A stretch of DNA of 64,000 bases. Origin: Metarhizium brunneum (taxonomy: Eukaryota; Ascomycota; Sordariomycetes; Hypocreales; Clavicipitaceae). The translations under genes and the position numbers were made by a program. This document shows, one piece after another, positions 42,481-52,833 of this stretch (the stretch's first letter is position 1; every line of letters begins with the position of its first letter). The stretch lies in NCBI RefSeq assembly GCF_013426205.1, contig NC_089423.1, positions 6,696,001-6,760,000 of the forward strand, read 5' to 3'. The notes under the pieces are model-generated. The model did no database searches. It was not told where the DNA came from and saw only the letters and a list, made by a program, of their open reading frames with translations.

Positions 42481-44574
42481 ACGAACCGAGTTTATTTAAA
42501 GTAAAATAAAAGAGGTTTTCGAGATGCGTGGCAGCACACAAAGACAAAAACGGGAATAAGGGTATCGAAAACATGTAACTCTACGAAATGGAGGACCACA
42601 CAACACTTCTTACCATGAGAGTTCCCATTTTTTCGGGAGACTACCGGGCTGAGTAGGGGACACACGGTGGGAGTTTTTGGAGGGGTTAGATCCTCGGAAA
42701 TTATTTGCATCAGGGTCACTTATATGCAGTCAATGAGACAAATGCTTGCGACATATATTGATGATCTATCCCTATAATGTGACTTGGTCCAACTATGTGC
42801 ACAAAAGCGTAGTTGCTGCATTTCAAAGGGTAACATGACGCAATTTTGTCCTGTTGGCCCATGGGGAGTAGCGGAGGGAGAATATCGCCCGACTGCTAAT
42901 AAGCAACTCTTGGTTTTGTGGAAAGCAACACGCATCCCCAGTAAGCCTACGAAACAAAAAAGGTCACATACTATACGATACGTGCAGCAATGTTCCTCTT
43001 ACTGCTGTCGTGACGCCCTTGCGATGCCTCGTCCGCATAATGACCTGCTCAAACTACTCTGTACACATCGGATGTCTCTCGCCTCTCCCCCGGGCGGCAT
43101 GTTCCTCAACACATTGGCTAAGAAACGACCAGACCTTTACGGCACGGCATTGGGCCAGGATAGATCTTCACCGGGAAAGCGGCAGCTCGCGAATTGCCCA
43201 ACTCCGTACGGAGTACCATCTGTAGCCCGAGCAGCGGGGATATGGGATTCCTCACAAAATGTCAGTGCTGTCCACCGGGCTACAACGTCCACGACGGCCG
43301 ATGGTTGGCAATGCTCCGTACACATCTAGTGGTGAGAGAAAAAAACATCCTTGTATCGTCTAGATTCTTCACGCAACACAAGACAAGCATCTCGGCGTCA
43401 CATGACGCGTCAAATGGCGGTGTCTCCTGCACAACTGCAAGCCACGGCAAGCAGTGATAGGTCACCAACCTTTTCACAATGGCAGGCTGTATTGTCTGAT
43501 GCCTGCGCCCATAGACTCCAAAGGACCTCCCCGGCTGCGGATGCGGGACGCTTCACCCGCGAGCAAAACAAGAACATGGCGGTGGGTGCTCAGCTGTCAA
43601 TGGGAACGGGAGAAGATTGAACAAGGCGGGCGGCAAGATATTGGATGAGCGTCCGGCCCCGCCGTTGGACTTGCTGCATCACCATAATAGGTCAATGTAA
43701 GACGTCTGTGTCTGTGCCTTGAGCAGATCGCCGCGTCTACTAGGGGGGCAGGCGCCGACCGGCTGGCGTTGCGTCTGGTGTTCTCCGCCTTGTGCTGTCC
43801 GATGCATGGTGGCCCGAAATCCGGCGACGCAACCACCAGACCTCAGCTCATCCTGACGCCTCGCCCCGAGCACGGAGTTGCTCCATGCGAAACTGGGCTG
43901 ACAGTAAGCGCAATGTACAATTTAATCAAAGGGCGAATTCCGCATAAAATTCAGCATTGTTGACAGACAGACAACGAGAAAGAAGGGACCCATTGCTTCG
44001 TCCCAAGTCTGCACATGCGCAGCATCAGATGTTGAGTCTCGGCAGATGGGCGAGAGGAGCTAAAGCATCGGTCGCCAGCAATCCGGCAGGGGTCACAGCC
44101 GCCCCGGCCAGGGGATAAGACCAAGAGGTGCCAGCCGGGACCGATGAGTGACATTCGAAATTCAATGGGCGAGCATGTTGCTCCGAGGAGCAGCGTGGGA
44201 GGGGAAAAGGTCGCCAAGGGTCGCTTCTGACGCCCACGCCGGTGTGTTCAATGGTCTTGCTTGTTGCTGCGGCGGAATAAAATGCTCGGAGGGCCGCCTC
44301 GTCTCAGGGCACGAATCTCCTTTTTGATTCTCAAGCTCCTGATTCCTCTTTTTGCTTGAATTTGGTCGTATTAGACAACCTATTATATATATCTCCCGTA
44401 TGTTAGCTATTGTATACCTTTGGTGGAAGTGCGTGTTGTTTTTACCTTGGCTAATGATTATACCATCGTGGCAGCTTCCAAGGACTGCTGTGACTCCAAG
44501 CTCGCAGGGCGAAAACGTCGTACACGCCGACCATACAAAATCAAAATATACAGAAAAAGAAGGCATAATTCAAG
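42481..44574. other. 2.1 kb intergenic region
   Basis: No coherent gene lies between eS10 and the arabinitol-dehydrogenase-like gene. It contains a 14-bp perfect palindrome ACTCCGTACGGAGT at 43201-43214 and a GCTCCGTACA copy near 43313. The last 200 bp are AT-rich, as expected for a promoter. Confidence 0.5.
43201..43214. repeat. 14-bp palindrome ACTCCGTACGGAGT
   Basis: This is an exact inverted repeat built from the same CTCCGTAC unit dispersed through the 15-17.5 kb region. Confidence 0.75.
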
Positions 44575-46233
44575 ATGGCAAACCTTCCCAAGGAGATGAA
44601 GGCTCTCAGGTACGTTCTTTATATATTTACCGTCGTGGGCCTGTTCTAGCCATCAGGGTGCCTTTGAGCCAGAATGCCGACGGCCCGGTCCATATGCTTT
44701 TGCTTTCCCACCCTTCCATTACAAGTACTGACCATAGCCCTGCTCAGATATGAAAAGCCTGAAGATTGGTCCATTGTCACGGTCCCGCTCCCAGAGCTGC
44801 GCGACAGCGATGTCCTCGTGCAGGTCAAGGCCTGTGGTGTCTGCGGAACTGGTCAGTCTTCCAGCCTACCCTGTGCTTCATTCTTCGGCCAACAAGCTAA
44901 CAACCGGCGCAGATTTGGTGACACGCTCTTGTTCTTTGCCACTCCAGAGAGCCAGTCATATTGACTGGCGTTTGTAGCACATCCATGAGGGCGAGTTTAT
45001 CGCCAAGTTCCCCCTCATTCCCGGCCACGAAACCGTTGGTGTCATCGCCGCGCTTGGCAAGGTACGCACTTGTACGGAACACGCACCCAGGCTGACCTGT
45101 GTTAACGACATGCCCAGAACGTCAAGGGATTCCAGATCGGCGACAGGGTCGCTGCCGACAACAGCGAACTCTGCAACGAGTGCTTCTACTGCCGCCGTGG
45201 CCAGCTGCTGCTCTGCGAGAATGTATAGGCAACCTTGGACCTCCCCGTCTCTTCTGTTACTGATACGCATAGTTCAACGCCCATGGCGTCACCATGAATG
45301 GCGGCTTTGCCGAATACTGCGCATATCCCGCCGCCAAGGTGTTCAAGATTCAGAACCTCAACTGGGTGGACGCCACCCTTCTCGAGCCCGCTTCCTGTGC
45401 CTGCCATGGCTTGGAGAAGATCCGTCCCAAGCTGGGTTCCCACGTTCTCATGTTTGGCGCCGGGCCTACTGGTCTCGTGAGTGCTTTGCTGGAGGGGGGG
45501 AACGACTTTTAAGGAACCGGACGGGGCTTGCTGACTTGATGTTGCAGATGCTCGCCCAGCTTCTGAGGCAGAATGGAGGCTGCCAGGTGACCATTGCTGC
45601 GCCCAAGGGCTTGAAGATGGACCTGGCCAAGAGCCTTGATGCTGCGGATACGTATATTGAGTTGTCGAGAGAGAGCCCCCAGGCCCAGTTTGACCAGCTC
45701 AAGAAGGACAACCCCTATGGCTTTGACATCGGTGCGCATCTCGGCCCGCACGTTTTGCTTTCATGGCGCTGACAGAGCTTGCAGTTGTCGAGGCTACTGG
45801 TTCCGTCAAGATTCTGGAAGACGCCATCCACTACGTTCGCCGTGGTGGCACCCTCGTCGTCTACGGGTAGGTTTGACGGCCTCGATTCACACGCCCACAT
45901 TGCAAAATGCCTAATGTAATGATGATGATAGTGTCTACGCCAACGCCGACCGGGTCAGTTGGCCCCCTGCCAAGATCTTTGGTGACGAAATCACCATTAT
46001 TGGGTCCTTTTCCGAGACGTACATGTTCCGTAAGTCCAGTCCCTGCCGCCGGCAGTTTGCATACGTTGCGACTAATGTATTGTGTTGCAGCCGCCACCAT
46101 TGACTACCTCGACTCTGGAAAGGTCAAGACCAAGGGCATCGTCAACAAGACCTTCAAGCTGGAGGACTTTGACAAGGCTCTTCAGAGCATCAAGGACAAG
46201 ACTGCCATCAAGGCTGCCATCGTATTCGAGTAG
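44575..46233 (+). CDS. Zinc-dependent polyol dehydrogenase, D-arabinitol-dehydrogenase-like (MDR)
   Basis: This is a medium-chain dehydrogenase/reductase, most like fungal D-arabinitol dehydrogenases that interconvert arabinitol and a ketopentose with NAD(P). I infer ten exons: 44575-44609, 44748-44851, 44913-44917, 44978-45061, 45118-45222, 45273-45476, 45548-45731, 45785-45866, 45932-46029 and 46091-46233 (347 aa). The catalytic-zinc motif ACGVCGTDLHIHEGEF is assembled from three exons; the middle one is 5 nt (ATTTG) and supplies the [11 protein letters not shown] gives the zinc His and Glu. The structural-zinc loop [15 protein letters not shown] has all four Cys. The Rossmann turn is GAGPTGLM and VVEATGS follows. 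The gene is far denser in introns than its neighbours. Sorbitol or xylitol dehydrogenase is the main alternative; substrate is not proven. Confidence 0.85.
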
Positions 46234-47835
46234 CTTTTGTTTCCTAGAGTTGCAGAGAAAGAAAACAAAGACTAGACATATACAGTAGACATTCTGATAT
46301 AAATACAGTCACATGCTTACCACTTTGCAAGAAATGGAAGAAAAAAACTTCACGACGCACAGAGTGGCTTTGTACATAAATGTATGCTGCATACGGAGTG
46401 CTACTCTGTAATATCGGTGGAATAATTGCATCGTGGCTAAGCTATTGGCAAGATGTGGTTCGTACAAGGTCACATCAGGTGCCCAGCAAGACGAGGGATT
46501 ATGCGAGACATGTCGAGTGATATTGTGGCATTGGCGACGTCTGTTTGGGGGAGTTGGCGAGCCGGGATGTTTCAGGTAAGGCTTTGTGTGACGGCATGCG
46601 ACTAGGTTGGCTTTTTTTATGGAGACTTTTCGAGTGGGGTTTGACGTGACGGAGTGCTCAAATGCAGGATGTGATGTGATGGGATGTCCTTTTTAGTCTT
46701 GTTGGCGAGTAATTGAACCGCCGTGAAGGCTGTGACCATGTATCGCAAGTATGTACTATCGCGCGGGGGGGAGATATGGGCTGCCATGCGCCTATTAACT
46801 GCGCTTGAATACTACTACCAGCTGTAAACTGGCAGCTAATACAACGTAATGAGCAATGCATACTTGGTTGATAAGGTGAGCCGTACTGAATATGCTGCCA
46901 AGGCTGTCCACCGCTAACCGAGCTTGACGCGTGCCCCCGAATCCAGCCATCGTGGCGGTGACAAATGTGGTGTTTGGAACGGGAGCCGTCGGGGAATTGG
47001 TACGTGGAGATGGGAAAGACGAGCTGCCACACACCCACGGAGCACAGATTACCGGGTCGTGGCATTCAAGCCAAGGGGAGAAAAAAAAACTGTCGCGTGC
47101 CCGTGGATGGGATTGGCAGTTGGACATGAACAAAGTTTGCTTGTTGACCTCGATACGAGGACGAAAATGGCATCAGTGCCTGCGCTAACCGGACCAGTTG
47201 GCGTCTGGGAACATTGAAAGCTTCATGCATGTGTTTCGATGGGACAAAACTGGCTGCTGTGGGACCTCGTCGCAAGCACCCAGGGCGCCAGTTGACTGAA
47301 CAGGGTGCCATCTCCAACCAGACGACTGGGCCAGTGGACCATCAATGCAGCATGTTTGTTACCCGCCCCTGCCGGCACCGCCCAAGACGTCCTTCCTGGA
47401 GCCAAGTGTCAAGTGGTGGCGGCTCAGGCTCGCCGGACGCATCGACGCCATCCTCCAGGTATATGTACCTACTACAAATAGTACCCCATGCTCTCGTCTG
47501 TCTAAATGCTGCCAAAGACGAGCCACCGTCGTTGATGCCCGCTTGGCATGCTATCCATGCGCATTTGACCCAAGACGACTGCAACAAACAAACCAACCGA
47601 ATCAACTAACGCCCCGACTGAGTGTCTCACAGCGCCGAGGCCAAGATGCCACAACCAGGCCTCGTTGTTTCGCCGCGATAATCGTCGTACTTGCCTCACA
47701 GTTCGTCTAGATCCCCTTTGATGTGCAGAGCACCAGTCAAATGCAGAAGCCGCTTTCCCTATTGAACAAGGGAGCTACCTAAAAGCTCCCCGGCCCGTGT
47801 CTTTTGGGGAGGAGAAAAAAAAAACTGGGAGAGCC
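46234..47835. other. 1.6 kb intergenic region
   Basis: This stretch lies between two plus-strand genes and should contain the HUL4 promoter. Short frames on both strands have no recognisable content. One TACGGAGTG motif lies near 46391. Confidence 0.45.
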
Positions 47836-50800
47836 ATGGCTTCCCCTTCTCGTAGTCGTTCTCGACCGCCTCGCCACGACCTCGTCACTCGAATTCACGC
47901 CGATGCTCTTGAGACACCCACTATACTTCTCGGATCCATCGACATCTCCAACAGCCAAGCACAAGAAGACTCGAGCTCTTCGGAATCTGATTTTCAGCGA
48001 ACCAAGCCAAGCAGGTTGCCTCCCCGCCATGCACGCTCCCTGAGCAACCCGTTTCCTTCGTTTCTCGGTGCTGCAAGGAAGAGACAAGGCTCGACGAGCC
48101 AGCCGCAAGCTGATTCGGACAGGGGAGATGTTGACAACGCCATGGCTGGACCAGGCGTTGGCAATAGGCACAGGCGGGGTGGTCCTATGGGTAGCAAGGA
48201 CTTTGCAACGGGAAATTGTATGACGTGCGCATCTTTGATGCGGTGGCCCAAGGAATTAAAAGTTTTCAAGTGTACTATCTGCACGACGATTAATGACTTG
48301 GCCGCTCCGGGGAGCGAGGCTCTGAAGCCTGGGATTCTCGGAAGACGGCGTGATGGGAATGCCCATTCGTCGTCTGATAACTCAACTTGTATGTGGCCCT
48401 CTCTATTATATTGCGATTAGAAGAGTCTGACAAACTTATTTTTTTTCGCCCTTTATTTAATAGGCCAACCAATTTCCTTACGACACTGTCAACGACTTGT
48501 GAGACAGTGTATTCATTCCTATATTTCTATGAAATTGGCTCCGAAACCAGCGCCGGAGCACGCAGGCTGGCGCTCTCCCACTGCATCTCAAAGCAGCATC
48601 CCAAGATCAGATGCTCACAGAAATCAGCAGGACCACTCCCATGGACGACCAAGGGGCGCCTCCTATGGAGAAGACCATGACGGCTGTAATTCCAAATATG
48701 TCTTTGAAGAGCAGCCTACCTTGCGGCCTAGTCCACTACGGCCAAATGCCGCCCTCAGGTCATATTCGTCTTCACATTCCGAACGGCCTCCTCCGCCCGG
48801 GCAGCCACCCCTGAATCCGAGTCCAATGGCACGCCGCAGGGCATCGTCGATGAACGGCCCCTGCGAACCAAAGAGGATATTTAAACCCCTTGAGGAATAC
48901 ATTGCGAAAGCGTTTGGTTCATTTGACTCTGTAAACTCGTCATTTTCAACAGAGAACAGGGGGCGGGAGCGCCAACAAGGCGACCAAATTCGGCGGAAAC
49001 CACTGCCGTCGCGTGGAAGATCACTCTCACAATCTGCTGACGCTGTTCCTCGGGGGGAATCTCAACCAGGCATGGTCATGGATGAGCTGGACCCGAAGCT
49101 GCTCCTCCTGGGCGACTTTGCAGAGAATGGCTCCTGGTGGACGGGGGGCCGTAGACAGACAGGGCCGACGAAACAAACTTCTACCCGCCGACCTGAAAGC
49201 CCCCCCAAGAAACCAGTCACAATCAAGAGCCCGAACCTGAACTGGGATGAGCTTGACAGTTGGTATTCTTCAACCATTAATGCTGCCGAGGACTGGTTCT
49301 CTGTGTATGAAGATGTATGCAGGGAACCAACTGTCAGACCCCAAACGCAGAGAGACCTCGAGGTTCTGGAGCAAGAACTGCTACAAGGGCAAGAACATGT
49401 CCAAAGAGTGCTGCTGAAAGCGACAGAATCGCTATTGAAGAGACCCGGCCGGCCGATCACCAACGCCGGCGACCTTCGGTTTCTTCTCATCATCATGGAG
49501 AACCCTCTTTTGCACGCGGAGTTGAAAGGATTTGGTGGCATTTTACAACCAGATGGTGTGGCTCCTCCCCCTCCCCAAGTAATCCCTCCAAGACGAAACC
49601 TTCTCCCGAGTTCTGGGCTTTTATCTGGCCAACATTCAGGGATAATCAAGCGGATCATCGGTCTCATATCGAACACGCCTCCGGAATGCCACAATCAGCT
49701 CATCACGTGGTTTTGCAAGTATGACAACAGACGATTTGTTCGCACCAAGGATTTGGTATCGGGCTTTTTGAGCTACCGACTACTCCGACAGATTGACAAG
49801 AAGCAACCTACAGAAGTTGACATTACGGCTGGCTTGATACCAGAGATGCGCGCTGGCCGCTCTGGTGCTGGTTTCTACCTTCATGATGAGATCAGAAACG
49901 GAGGAACTTCTAAAAAGAGGGAGTCAGAGCACAAGATTGCGTACACCGAGGATTGGCAGATTAAGGCGGCGTCCCGCGTACTTGCCCTTCTGTTCGCAGC
50001 CAATAGTGTCCCTGGGATCAGACATGGCTATTCAACGACAGCGGTTGGGGTCAACGTTGCGGCTGGTTCAACCCGCGAATACGGGCACTCTAGTGGACAG
50101 CTGGTCCCAACCACGGACTTTTACAACTCAATGATAGATTACGCTGATTTGGTCAGCGACTTTGAGTCCTGGGAGTCGAAACGGTCCAAGTTTTCCTTCT
50201 GCCAGTATCCGTTCTTAATGAGCATTTGGGCCAAAACTCACATCCTGGAACATGATGCCAAGCGACAGATGCAGATGAAGGCACGGGATGCCTTTCTCGA
50301 CAGCATAATGACCAACCGCAACGTAAAGCAATATCTTTCTCTCGATGTTCGTAGAGAGTGTCTTGTTGAGGACAGCCTTGCTGCCGTTAGCGAAGTTATT
50401 GGAAGCGGAAGTGAAGATGTCAAGAAAGGTCTCCGAATCACATTCAGGGGTGAAGAGGGTATTGACGGCGGCGGACTGCGCAAGGAATGGTTCTTGCTCC
50501 TCATCCGGGAGGTCTTCAATCCCGACCACGGTAAAGTTGCGCCGACAACGATTATATCCTGCTGCCTAGCTAATCCAATGCCTGTAGGGATGTTTCTGTA
50601 CGACGAAGACTCGCAGTATTGCTACTTCAATCCCGCCACTTTTGAAACGTCGGATCAATTCTTTTTGGTTGGCGTAGTCATGGGTTTGGCAATTTATAAT
50701 TCTACCATTTTGGACGTTGCTCTACCGCCATTTGCCTTCCGCAAACTGCTGGCGGCTGCGCCAGCTCACGGCCTAGGCATGTCGTCTCGCCCAAGGCCGT

Positions 50801-51510
50801 CGATGCAGTATACTTTGGAGGACCTGGCAGAATACAGACCGCGAGTAGCCCGTGGGCTTCGTCAGCTTCTGGACTTTGAGGGAGATGTGGAAAGCGCATT
50901 CAGCCTTGACTTTGTGATTGACACTGAGAAATACGGCACAACTGTTCAGGTGCCCCTTTGCCACGGAGGCGAGCGAAAGGCTGTTACAAATAGCAACCGA
51001 CGAGAGTATGTTGACCTCTACATTCGATATGTACTAGACACGGCGGTGACGCGCCAATTCGAGCCTTTCAAAAGAGGCTTCTACACCGTCTGCGGAGGCA
51101 ATGCCTTTTCCTTATTTCGACCCGAAGAAATCGAGCTCCTCATCCGAGGATCGGACGAGGCTCTTGATATTGCATCGTTGCGTGCTGTGGCCGAGTATGA
51201 CAACTGGGAGAGCCGCCAGCCGGACGGGAGTAGCCCCGTAGTCGGATGGTTTTGGGAAACGTTCCAAGAAGCAACACCGGGGAACCAACGCAAGCTTCTT
51301 TTATTCATCACGGGAAGCGATCGAATCCCTGCAACGGGGGCCGCTATGCTGCCCATCAAGATTTCGTGTCTCGGCGAAGATGTCGGCCGTTATCCGATAG
51401 CGAGGACTTGCTTCAACATGATTTCACTGTGGCAGTATGGATCGAAGCAAAAGCTGGAAGGCATGTTGTGGAGAGCTGTGTTTGAAAGTGAAGGATTTGG
51501 TCTGAAGTAG
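47836..51510 (+). CDS. HUL4: HECT-type E3 ubiquitin ligase, HUL4-like
   Basis: HECT ligases take ubiquitin from an E2 onto a catalytic Cys and pass it to substrates; yeast Hul4 is linked to nuclear quality control. Exons 47836-48388 and 48464-51510, with a 75-bp intron, give 1199 aa. The splice joins DNST to CQPISLRHCQRLVRQCIHSY. The N-terminal 250 residues are Ser/Arg-rich except for a paired-Cys element GNCMTCASLMRW and FKCTICTT near 125-155, like the small zinc motif of Hul4 relatives. The HECT domain covers about the last 350 residues: LRITFRGEEGIDGGGLRKEW, FFLVGVVMGLAIYN, CGGNAFSLF and LPIKISCLGED. The catalytic Cys is in ARTCFNMISL (about residue 1167). The tail extends beyond the usual LW-type ending, with MLWRAVFESEGFGLK. 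Confidence 0.9.
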
Positions 51511-51827
51511 GTCTACATATACAACACACGCCGATGTACGTAGTAACTCGGTGTTTGGAGGATTTCAACCGTTCTTGATGCATACAGCAAGCATATCATC
51601 TCGGCATAACACGGGGCGTCAAGGACATGTATGGATAGAGGTAAAAAGCACAAGCTTGTAGTCCAACAGGACAATGACTGGAACCATTGATACCCAGGTT
51701 GGTGCAATAGTTGAAGATGAATAAAATATACATAGATGCGTTTTCCCCCCACAGTTTGAGTAATACAGAGCCACTGATCCGGCAATATTATACATTTTCT
51801 TCTTCTCTTTGGCTTTGGAGCATTCGT
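51511..51827. other. Convergent intergenic region
   Basis: This is 317 bp between the HUL4 and MRP49 stop codons. It is 3'-flank sequence and holds no gene. Confidence 0.5.
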
Positions 51828-52615
51828 CTAAGCCTCCTCCTGCTCAGCCATACCCCCTGCTGCCCTCGCCCTCTTCAGCATGTCCTCCTCCTTCTTCTTC
51901 TCCGCCCTCAGCGCCCTCACCCTCTCCCTATCGACGCCGCCCTGTGTCTTGATAGCCTCTAGACTCTGAATCTCTGCAATCTCGGCGCTCGTGGGCTGCA
52001 ACGCCCTGGCGCGCGTCTCGGCCAGGAAGAACTCTAGAATATCGGAGCTGTGCCTGTTCCTCATGTCGATTGTGACGACCTTTTCGTCGGCGCCCGGCGG
52101 CTGCGCCTTGGAGAGGCCGGTCCGCGACGAGGCCGGCTGTGAGGTCTCCGCCGCAGCCGCCGCCGCCGAGGCGCGCATGTAGATTGTCATGATGGGCGGT
52201 GCGGCGTTGTCGTCGTGCCGGTTGAGGATCATGGGCACCGCCGGGTTGTGGTACTTGAGCCGCGGGAGGTACTGGCGCCAGAACTTTCTATTTTTCCCCA
52301 GTGGTATTAGTCCCTGTGGGAATTGGGTCGCTTGGCGGGGGGACGAACCTGGCTCCCATGTGGCCGTTGGACATGCTCGTCGCAAAGTCCATGTGTATCC
52401 TTGTGACTTCGGGCGGCAGGATGGCGGCGCCTGGCCCGCAGCGGAGGTTGATTAACTGTTGGATTTTGTTAGACGCTGGAAGAGGACGGGGGCGGACGGG
52501 GGCGGACGGGGGCGGCGTACCCTCTGTTTGTTGTTAGTTTTGTAGATTGATGAGGTATTTCTTTGAGGGGGCTTACCTTTCTGAGGAGGTGTAATCGCTC
52601 TCCTAGGGAGCGCAT
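51828..52615 (-). CDS. MRP49: Mitochondrial large-subunit ribosomal protein, MRP49-like (L51/S25/CI-B8 fold)
   Basis: Three exons, 52615-52577, 52455-52349 and 52287-51828, give 201 aa; introns are 121 and 61 bp. The first exon encodes MRSLGERLHLLRK, the second LINLRCGPGAAILPPEVTR and IHMDFATSMSNGHMGAR, the third begins KFWRQYLPRLKYHNPAVPM. Together these form the thioredoxin-like L51/S25/CI-B8 fold shared by mitoribosomal proteins and complex I NDUFA2. The Arg/Leu-rich start and KYHNPAVP match mitoribosomal MRP49/mS25-type proteins. The C-terminal half is a charged helix rich in Ala, Glu and Lys. The first intron holds a 10-bp tandem repeat. The gene is divergent from GEP3 with 218 bp between starts. 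NDUFA2 is a less likely alternative because of the length and the charged tail. Confidence 0.85.
52484..52513. repeat. 10-bp minisatellite GGACGGGGGC, three units, inside an MRP49 intron
   Basis: Three exact units stand in tandem within the first intron of the minus-strand MRP49 gene, between its donor at 52576 and its branch point (CTAAC) near the acceptor at 52456. Confidence 0.85.
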
Positions 52616-52833
52616 CTTGTTACCGTTTATGGGAGCTTGGTATCGGGTGAGGTGGTTCTTGGAGGTTTGAAGTCGTCAATTGGAAATTCTGGCCCACACC
52701 CTGGTTGGCGGACCGGCTTTCATCCGTGGTGTGACGGGACCCTTGTTTTGGGGCCTTTTTTTAATTTGGAGCTGCAAGCTCGCCAGCCAGGTGGAATTTG
52801 AATCTTTACGTTTTTTCGGTGTATTTATGAGGG

